Shown: one piece after another, positions 61,201-64,000 of the stretch
Position numbering within the stretch: position 1 is the first letter of the stretch
Layout: each line of letters starts with the position of its first letter
From: a virus
IMG/VR virus record: IMGVR_UViG_3300030060_002738
Span: 34,041 to 98,040 of that record
Direction: 5' to 3' (one strand)
DNA: 64,000 nucleotides
Made by a program: the position numbers and the translations under genes
The notes under the pieces: model-generated
Told to the model about the DNA's origin: nothing
Databases searched by the model: none
What the model saw: the letters and a program-made list of their open reading frames with translations, nothing else

Positions 61201-64000
61201 AATAGCACATGGAAATACACTAGACATCGCTGGTGGAGATGGTATAGCAACCGTTGTGGGGTCATCAGACACAGTAACAGTTGGTCTAGACATAGATGGT
61301 ATGACGGATATCAACGCAGCATTAGTTGACGCTGATTTGATGATTGTAGATGACGGAGCAGGAGGAACGAATCGCAAAGCAACAATGAGTAGACTGAAAA
61401 CCTACATGCAAAATAACCTGACATTTACAACCAACACTAATACTCAATTAAGCACAGAACAGGTTCAAGACATAGCAGGTGGAATGTTTAGTAGCAACAC
61501 TGAAACGGGTATTACAGCAACCTATCAAGATGCAGACGGCACAATAGACTTGGTTGTAGGAACTCTGAATCAAGATACATCAGGTAACGCAGCCACTGCA
61601 ACCGCACTTGAAACAGCAAGAAACATCGGTGGTGTCAGTTTCGATGGAACAGCAAACATAAATCTACCCGGAGTTAACACTGCTGGTAATCAGAATACTA
61701 GCGGAACTGCCGCAGTAGCAACAACTGTAACTGTAACAGATAGCACTGCGAATACTAACTTCCCTGTTGTATTCCATAATGAGTCAAATGGTTTGCTAGA
61801 TGACACTGGTGCTTTGAGATACAACCCAAGCACAGGCACTCTTCTAGTTCCCAACCTGAATGTCGCTGGTACTACAACAGTTGTTGACACAGTAACTATG
61901 AACGCAGCAAACGCAATAGTGTTTGAGGGTGCTACTTCTGATAGTAATGAGACAACACTAACTATTACTGACCCTACTACCGATAGGACAATTACTCTAC
62001 CGGATGCTACTGGAACAGTTGCTCTGACCAGTCAGTTATCTGATACGCAGTTGTCTACGGAACAAGTTCAAGATATAGTTGGGGCTATGTTTAGTTCTAA
62101 TACTGAGACTAGAATAAGTGCGACTTACCAAGACGGTGATGGTACGATAGACTTAGTTGTAGATGATATGACTGCTAATACGAACACCAACCAATTGACT
62201 ACATTCACATTGACAGGTGATTCCGGTACTAACCAAACCATCGCTCATGGCAACACATTGGACATAGCGGGTGGTGACGGTATTGCCACAGTAGTAGGCT
62301 CTTCTGATACTGTCACTGTTGGTTTAGATATTGATGGAATGACCGACATCAATGCAGCGTTAGCAGATGCTGACCTAATGATAGTTGACGACGGTGCAGG
62401 TGGCACTAATAGAAAGGCAACAATGTCTAGACTAAAGACATACATGCAGAATAATCTAACGTTCACGACAAACACGAATACACAGTTATCGGATGAGCAA
62501 GTTCAGGATATTGTAGGGGCTATGTTCTCTAGTAATACCGAGACAAATATTACCGCTACATATCAGGATGGAGATGGAACGATTGACTTAGTTGGAAGTC
62601 AAATGACATTCATTTTAGAGGATGACGATGGTACTGAGGTCTCTATATCAAATGCTGAAGAGATTAAGTTCCACAGTGGAGATACGAGTGTAGACATCAA
62701 CTACTCTGATACATCTACGGGTTCAGATTCTGACCCATTCGACTTGGATTTCAGAACGATACACGCTCCTTATCTACGCACATCAGATGATAGAGACTTT
62801 GCTCCTGAAGATTTAACCACTAGCCAAAGACAAATATTCGGATTGTTCTCATCAAAGACAGGGTTGGAAGACGGTTCAACTGCTGGCTCTGATTATACTG
62901 ATACTCTAGTATTCGATACTTACACAAGTGGCTCAGGTGGAGATGCTAACCTACTAGCACTATCTAAGACTAGCACAAAAAGAATCTACCATTATCGTGC
63001 TGCTAGAGATGCTACTGATTGGGGAACTGCCTCTACTGTTGCATACACAAGTGATATTCCAACAAACAACAACCAACTAACAAATGGTGCAGGTTTCATC
63101 ACTTCAAGACTGGCTGCATCAGATATCACAGGTGCAACTGCACTTACAAGTGGTCTAGCATCAACTGATGAATTAGTATTGAGTGACGCTGGAACTCTGA
63201 AGAGAATGGATGTATCTGTTCTTCAGTCGTACATGCAGAGCAATCTCGCCTTTACCAACAACGCAGGAGATATTACAGGTGTTGATTTAACAGTTACATC
63301 GCCGATAACAATAGCGAGCGAAACGAACACAGGCTCAGGGTCTTACTCTGCTACATTAGGATTAGCCGACCCTGCTAATTTAAATCAACTAACAGAATCA
63401 ACCGATGCTACTGATGATAAAATACTCCTTTGGGATGAATCTGCTTCTTCATGGAAATACATGACCTTGGATAATTTACAAGATTCAATTGATACCACTG
63501 GTGGTGGAGGTGGAATGTCTGACTTGGTAGATGATACATCTCCACAGTTAGGTGCTAATTTAGATGTCAATGGAAATAAAATTGTATCTGCCTCAAATGC
63601 AGATGTCACAATAGAGCCTCATGGTACTGGTGATATTCTACTTTATGCTGATAAACTAGTTGTAGGTGATTCCTCTGCTGATTTTACGATACAACATAGA
63701 ACGACAACGAACTCCATACTAAAGTTTCAAGCAGGAGGCAATACACAACTTACTTCTGATGGGCCTATATTCTTGAACGCTGATGAAGCAGGTGATGGTG
63801 GTACTGACAGTAAAATAAGACTCAATGCCAATATAGTCCAAGTTGGAAAGGCCAATAATAATCATGAATTAACCACACAGGGAACAGGCGACTTAACCCT
63901 AAGCACAAATGCTGGTACAAACTCTGGAACGATTGTTATTGCTGATGGTGCAAATAACGATATATCAATTACACCAAATGGTTCAGGTAATATTGTATTG
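58238..64000 (+). CDS. Giant tail fibre 2, partial, runs off the right edge
   Basis: ATG 58238 overlaps the fibre 1 stop (TAATG), and I follow the frame to base 64000 without a stop, at least 1921 residues. Modules: an opening domain with ITPNTGQSAKPKIEVTGADN; five copies of EQVQDIVGAMFSSNTET with ATYQD-DGTIDLV; two copies of STDELVLSDAG-LKRMDVSVL (near 58550 and 63170); VGIGTTSP segments; and late phrases such as VTIEPHGTGDILLYADKLVV. Some repeats run over 140 residues. Shares modules with fibre 1. Probably a second host-binding fibre or a fibre tip. Confidence 0.7.
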   Translation, partial: MANSDKDILITPNTGQSAKPKIEVTGADNSTKTISINDDGTLSFDSTIAATSGSVANGNANLVTGDAVFDYIAAQNFATSGASTFAVGDITGQTALTSGLASTDELVLSDAGALKRMDVSVLQSYMQSNLTFTSISAGTNISLSGSTLNVDDAFLKNDANDTTSGTLTAANFVTAGDVQAGTMTVETSIFHEGDTNTKIGFTPDVITLGTGGATKLTINNSGVKLGSGETVTQIVDEDDMASNSVDHLSTQQSIKAYVDAETRTDEQIQDVVGAMFSSNTETGITATYQDSDGTVDLVVGTLNQDTTGNAATATALETARTIGGTSFDGTANITPANATLAATVTVSDSTANTNFPVVFHDESNALLDDTGALRYNPSTGTLLVPNLNVAGTTTQVNTVTMEAANAVVFEGATSDAHETTLTITDPTADRTITLPNASGTVAVSASGGVALSSAGDISANLSASHIPSLATSKITSGTFADARIASSNVTQHQGDITSLGTLTSLTVDNVSVNGTTIGHTDDTDLMTLADGLLTVAGTLQAQQFRFNTNLRIGNPATNQMAIFTAGSERMRFDASGNVGIGTTSPISPLHVSGGDLNIYNGTSESHLVLRRNATGQNYGSSVRFEFGDSDSASSGHLYARMVGAIQDSTNGSEDGYLKFDTSQDGTLTEQMRITYDGKVGIGTTSPATELDVSGSITLADDIIHSGDTNNKIAFGTDTQSFQTGGTARFNISDSGLQIGSGARVTTVLDEDDMASNSATALATQQSIKAYVDSEAGGGGAVRTVTAGGNTLATSETLAFTAGTNIAISESGGAVTIGSAAGNVTLANSIELKGDTANSLSVKTGAGASNGISLLFSGSSNNAIGQIQINNDGYYFSRTYGGVSNLIFEGDTSNSFETTLDIADPTADRTIVLPDASGTISLTDTNTQLSNEQVQDIVGAMFSSNTETRISATYQDGDGTIDLVVDDMTANTNQLTTFTLTGDSGTNQTIAHGNTLDIAGGDGIATVVGSSDTVTVGLDIDGMTDINAALVDADLMIVDDGAGGTNRKATMSRLKTYMQNNLTFTTNTNTQLSTEQVQDIAGGMFSSNTETGITATYQDADGTIDLVVGTLNQDTSGNAATATALETARNIGGVSFDGTANINLPGVNTAGNQNTSGTAAVATTVTVTDSTANTNFPVVFHNESNGLLDDTGALRYNPSTGTLLVPNLNVAGTTTVVDTVTMNAANAIVFEGATSDSNETTLTITDPTTDRTITLPDATGTVALTSQLSDTQLSTEQVQDIVGAMFSSNTETRISATYQDGDGTIDLVVDDMTANTNTNQLTTFTLTGDSGTNQTIAHGNTLDIAGGDGIATVVGSSDTVTVGLDIDGMTDINAALADADLMIVDDGAGGTNRKATMSRLKTYMQNNLTFTTNTNTQLSDEQVQDIVGAMFSSNTETNITATYQDGDGTIDLVGSQMTFILEDDDGTEVSISNAEEIKFHSGDTSVDINYSDTSTGSDSDPFDLDFRTIHAPYLRTSDDRDFAPEDLTTSQRQIFGLFSSKTGLEDGSTAGSDYTDTLVFDTYTSGSGGDANLLALSKTSTKRIYHYRAARDATDWGTASTVAYTSDIPTNNNQLTNGAGFITSRLAASDITGATALTSGLASTDELVLSDAGTLKRMDVSVLQSYMQSNLAFTNNAGDITGVDLTVTSPITIASETNTGSGSYSATLGLADPANLNQLTESTDATDDKILLWDESASSWKYMTLDNLQDSIDTTGGGGGMSDLVDDTSPQLGANLDVNGNKIVSASNADVTIEPHGTGDILLYADKLVVGDSSADFTIQHRTTTNSILKFQAGGNTQLTSDGPIFLNADEAGDGGTDSKIRLNANIVQVGKANNNHELTTQGTGDLTLSTNAGTNSGTIVIADGANNDISITPNGSGNIVL
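59032..59570 (+). repeat. Fibre 2 long repeat unit I, copy A (copy B at about 61450-62027)
   Basis: Both copies encode the same order: SSNTETGITATYQD, DTTGNAATATALETAR, then STANTNFPVVFH, RYNPSTGTLLVPNLNVAGTT, VVFEGATSD and ETTLTITDPT. Protein sequence is nearly the same while many codons differ. Boundaries are approximate. Confidence 0.6.
61016..61448 (+). repeat. Fibre 2 long repeat unit II, copy A (copy B at about 62048-62486)
   Basis: Both copies encode about 140 matching residues, including NQTIAHGNTLDIAGGDGIAT, VTVGLDIDGMTDINAAL, LMIVDDGAGGTNRKATMSRL and KTYMQNNLTF. Copy B has two extra codons (NT) early on. DNA identity is much lower than protein identity because synonymous positions differ widely. 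Confidence 0.7.

Noticed and set aside
1-64000. tRNA genes, CRISPR arrays, integrase or attachment sites, transposases
   Set aside because: Looked for cloverleaf arms with a TTCGA-type loop, regularly spaced repeats, and recombinase motifs; none found by eye.
51879-64000. Diversity-generating retroelement acting on the fibres
   Set aside because: No reverse transcriptase frame and no adenine-biased template/variable repeat pair seen; the repeats differ at synonymous, not adenine-specific, sites.

Overview
The window is most of the genome of a tailed, non-contractile (siphovirus-type) double-stranded DNA virus. Its host is probably an archaeon, and the setting is probably marine. Archaeal signs are TATA-like boxes about 25 bp upstream of start codons with no room for a leader (genes at 2830, 4694, 5504), Shine-Dalgarno sequences matching an archaeal 16S tail (GAGGTGAT, GGAGGT), a large ATP-dependent DNA ligase, and an Arf/Ras-like small GTPase. 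The fibre proteins carry modules common in marine tailed viruses (for example QQSIKAYVD and DTLNELAAAL). I cannot name the host: Poseidoniales, Nitrososphaeria and Asgard archaea are all possible. No tRNA, rRNA, CRISPR array, integrase or insertion sequence was recognised.

Layout. (1) 1-2149, leftward: coupled genes including a conserved viral protein (242-814) and a DUF1599-type nucleotide-modification-associated protein (1817-2149). (2) 2150-2829: an AT-rich divergent region with nine perfect copies of TTATCAT/ATGATAA, a candidate replication origin or control region. (3) 2830-6289, rightward: small, overlapping, often cysteine-rich genes. They are grouped behind five copies of a compound operator centred on CCATATGG, each 30-41 bp upstream of a TATA-like box. 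One intergenic stretch here may encode a structured RNA.

(4) 6311-28257: a dense head block. It holds a GNAT-like gene, many small proteins, two very large charged proteins, a zinc-finger DNA-binding protein, a second GNAT-like gene, large terminase, a LAGLIDADG-domain protein, portal, a PAP2-type phosphatase, Lys-rich basic proteins, an EF-hand microprotein, a DNA ligase, and a prohead protease fused to scaffold. About twenty positions in these proteins carry the short motif M-[STND]-W-x-x-[IVL]-L-K or a close variant. It is usually at the very N-terminus, sometimes at the C-terminus (including that of the scaffold), and sometimes between domains. I read it as a capsid-targeting tag, comparable in logic to the T4 internal-protein targeting sequence. 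This is the leading candidate for an undescribed system.

(5) 28259-38498: major capsid protein, head accessory proteins, two small membrane proteins next to the GTPase, connector proteins and the tail tube. (6) 38587-64000: tail assembly chaperone with a -1 frameshift site (GGGAAAC), tape measure, distal tail and hub proteins, and two giant fibres, the second running off the right edge. Fibre 2 contains long protein repeats whose codons differ at most synonymous positions.
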